6,139 nucleotides of DNA from Anaerolineaceae bacterium. Its GTDB lineage: Bacteria; Chloroflexota; Anaerolineae; Anaerolineales; Anaerolineaceae. Below, in pieces: positions 4,402-6,139 of the stretch (positions within the stretch are counted from its first letter, which is position 1; each line of letters opens with the position of its first letter). The notes beneath the pieces were generated by a model. It did no database searches. It was not told the DNA's origin and saw nothing but the letters and a program-made list of their open reading frames with translations. Where the stretch lies: contig JACZIY010000560.1 in assembly GCA_014860845.1 (NCBI GenBank), forward strand, positions 1-6,139, in the 5' to 3' direction. A program made the translations under genes and the position numbers.

Positions 4402-6027
4402 ATGAGTCTTAACTTTCGTCGTTACTCTCCCATACTATTATTGGTTCTCATGGTTCTTTCTTTGCTTACTTTTATTTTAGGAGACCAGAGAGTTACAGCT
4501 TTTACCACTCAATCAAATTTGGGAACAGAATGGGTGAGTGAAAAAGAGAATGATTTTTCAAATAATAAAGAGTTGTTTGATAATACGATCGTTCATAGCA
4601 TTCAGGTACTTATGTCCGATGAAGATTATGACACCATGATTTCTACCTATCAGCAAACCGGAGAGAAAGATTATTTTCACGCAGATGTGATCATTGATGG
4701 AGTCCGCATCAATGATGTGGGCATCCGTTTGAAGGGAAACGCTTCCTTGCGCTCGGCAGTGGGTGGGAACATGAACATGGGAGGTATGGGACAGGGAATT
4801 TTCCCTGGGGTAAGACCCGACATGGGACAAATCCCACAAATACCAGAAGGAGGAGAAATTCCGAATTTTGGGGAAAGACCTCAACCACCACAAGATCTTC
4901 AACCTCCTGCAGCAGATCAGGAAAATCCAGATAACGATCAAATTCCACCCAACTTCGATGAGCAAGCTGATGACCAACAAGGTAATTTCCCTGCGCCTGG
5001 AAATGGTGGATTCCCAGACATGAATCGATTGGGTCAGAATGATGGTGAGGTGAAGATCCCATTCATGATCAAATTCGATGAATTCGAATCTGGTCAGACC
5101 TACCAGGGACTTACATCCATAGCGATTCGTACCTATGGGGCTTTTTATGATGAGGCTTTATTGGAGGAACCAATCACTAATCAGATTGCCAACCTGGTAG
5201 GTATACCTGCCACCCAGACATCCTATACCGGATTCAAAATTAATGATGAGGCAGAAAGCCTATATGTGGTATCGGAATTAGTCAATCAGGTTTATCTTGA
5301 TGAAAACTTTGAAAACAGCAACGGAGTTCTGTACAAAGCTGAATTAGGCTCAACCTTGAATTATAAGGGAGAAGATCCCAGTAGCTATGCGGGTAGTTTC
5401 ACCCAACAAACCCGGAAAAACGATGCTGACTTATTGCCCTTGATTTCATTTATGAGGTTTTTAGAAGTAGCGGATGATTTGACTTTTGAAGCCGAATTAC
5501 CGGATTGGTTGGATGTGGATTCATTTGCCTTGTATCTGGCAGTCAACGCGATGGTGGTGAACACTGATTCGATGATTAGCATGAACAACAATTTTTACCT
5601 GTATTATGATGATATTTCCAGCCAGTTCACGGTATTGATGTGGGATGCGAACGAGAGTTTTGGAAAATTAGGAGGTTCTGCTTCCTACGATATCACTCTC
5701 TCTGAGGTCCCAACTGACTTTCCAGGTGGCAGAATGGGTGGACGAGGTGGTATGGGCGGTGGTCAAAATGTGTTAATTTCCCGCTTCCTCGGAAACTCAA
5801 CTTTTAGATCGCTCTACGAGGAGAAATTGAATTTGGTGTATGAACAGGTTTTTCAAGGTGACTTCTTGGCGAACATCGTGAATGAGTATTCGGATCTAAT
5901 TCATTCAGTCAACGAAGAAAGAAGTCTGGTTGATTTTGATGTGTATGATCAGGCAGTTGATGATTTTCTGAATTTTATTGCCCAACGTCAGGAATACCTG
6001 GATACACTAACTTTGCTAACTGAATAA
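4402..6027 (+). CDS. CotH-family kinase-like protein, secreted or membrane-anchored, with low-complexity insertion
   Basis: This 541-residue protein has an N-terminal signal or anchor (basic RR at 6-7, hydrophobic 10-27) and a CotH domain. Landmarks are VGIRLKGNASLR (106-117), KIPFMIKFDEF (218-228), a helical PITNQIANLVGIPATQTSY stretch (257-275), LYVVSELVNQ (287-296), LYKAE (310-314), NTDSMISMNNNFYLYYD (387-403) and VLMWDANESFG (411-421). By analogy with Bacillus CotH, an atypical Fam20C-like protein kinase of spore-coat proteins, D389 and D415 are the likely catalytic and metal-binding aspartates. A G/M/P/N/Q/D-rich insertion of about 100 residues (119-215) splits the domain after GNASLR, and a second Gly/Arg/Met loop lies at 441-456. 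AAAGG lies 6 bases before the ATG. It is the last gene of the operon, 14 bp after the DUF4956 gene. It probably acts outside the membrane; its phosphoacceptor substrate is unknown, and spore-coat function should not be assumed. Confidence 0.88.
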   Translation: MSLNFRRYSPILLLVLMVLSLLTFILGDQRVTAFTTQSNLGTEWVSEKENDFSNNKELFDNTIVHSIQVLMSDEDYDTMISTYQQTGEKDYFHADVIIDGVRINDVGIRLKGNASLRSAVGGNMNMGGMGQGIFPGVRPDMGQIPQIPEGGEIPNFGERPQPPQDLQPPAADQENPDNDQIPPNFDEQADDQQGNFPAPGNGGFPDMNRLGQNDGEVKIPFMIKFDEFESGQTYQGLTSIAIRTYGAFYDEALLEEPITNQIANLVGIPATQTSYTGFKINDEAESLYVVSELVNQVYLDENFENSNGVLYKAELGSTLNYKGEDPSSYAGSFTQQTRKNDADLLPLISFMRFLEVADDLTFEAELPDWLDVDSFALYLAVNAMVVNTDSMISMNNNFYLYYDDISSQFTVLMWDANESFGKLGGSASYDITLSEVPTDFPGGRMGGRGGMGGGQNVLISRFLGNSTFRSLYEEKLNLVYEQVFQGDFLANIVNEYSDLIHSVNEERSLVDFDVYDQAVDDFLNFIAQRQEYLDTLTLLTE

Positions 6028-6046
6028 TTCTCACCCATTTTTTTTC

Positions 6047-6076
6047 AAATCCCTCATAGGAAGTTGAGGGATTTTT
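6047..6076 (+). terminator. Intrinsic terminator of the VTC/DUF4956/CotH operon
   Basis: AAATCCCTCA (6047-6056) pairs perfectly with TGAGGGATTT (6065-6074) around an 8-base loop, and the descending arm runs into TTTTT (6072-6076). It starts 20 bases after the CotH stop codon. No T-run follows the stem on the minus strand, so it acts rightward only. Confidence 0.85.
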
Positions 6077-6122
6077 AATTTGTATAATATTTTCAGGTAG
6101 AAGGAAAGAGAAATCGAATACA

Positions 6123-6135
6123 ATAACATTGTTAT
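6123..6135. repeat. 13-bp palindrome at the right edge, possibly in a truncated promoter
   Basis: ATAACA and TGTTAT are perfect inverted copies around one base (6129), overlapping TATAAT at 6133-6138. No matching -35 is evident, and the rest of any promoter or gene lies outside the window. Another TATAAT lies at 6083-6088 without a good -35. The 6077-6139 stretch otherwise holds nothing recognisable. Confidence 0.25.
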
Positions 6136-6139
6136 AATC

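Noticed and set aside
4558..5591. Leftward reading frames inside the CotH gene, one of 140 residues
   Set aside because: Their openness follows from the biased composition of the low-complexity insertion. They show no start signals and no family resemblance.
1..6139. CRISPR array, tRNA, rRNA, insertion sequence or attachment site
   Set aside because: I saw no regularly spaced long repeats, no tRNA-like cloverleaf, no transposase motifs and no terminal repeats. Genes cover nearly all of the window.

Overview
The window looks like a bacterial chromosome segment of moderate-to-low GC. Shine-Dalgarno sites are of the GGAG type, genes are tightly packed, and nothing resembles a phage or insertion sequence. 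The sequence alone does not fix the taxon. The histidine kinase and Rieske protein remind me of Anaerolineae (Chloroflexota), but this is only an impression.

Left part, minus strand (1-2717). Reading leftward from 2717, an OmpR/PhoB-type response regulator overlaps a HAMP-containing membrane sensor kinase by 4 bases (ATGA), forming a two-component operon. After a weak hairpin there is a separate leftward gene with its own candidate promoter. It encodes the N-terminal 158 residues of a Rieske non-heme iron oxygenase, cut off by the window edge right at the first expected iron-ligand histidine.

Middle (2718-2903). This 186-bp divergent intergenic region holds the clearest regulatory signal: four TTCACAG-like heptamers at exactly 11-bp steps pointing right, and two more at an 11-bp step pointing left. 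The spacing is typical of PhoB/PhoP-family direct-repeat boxes. The last rightward repeat coincides with a candidate -35 element.

Right part, plus strand (2904-6076). Three tightly spaced genes (gaps of 29 and 14 bp) end at a good intrinsic terminator. They encode a soluble VTC-type polyphosphate polymerase domain protein with all expected basic and acidic tunnel residues, a DUF4956-type integral membrane protein, and a signal-bearing CotH-family kinase-like protein with a roughly 100-residue low-complexity insertion. VTC, DUF4956 and CotH genes are known to co-occur in bacterial genomes, but I know of no experimentally settled function for the trio.

The working inference is a regulated envelope system. 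A sensor kinase reads an extracytoplasmic cue, and its regulator binds the 11-bp repeats to control itself and the trio. The VTC protein makes (or binds) polyphosphate at the inner face of the membrane, the DUF4956 protein may anchor it or move its product, and the CotH protein acts outside. The repeats and the conserved residues are seen directly; the functional coupling is hypothesis.
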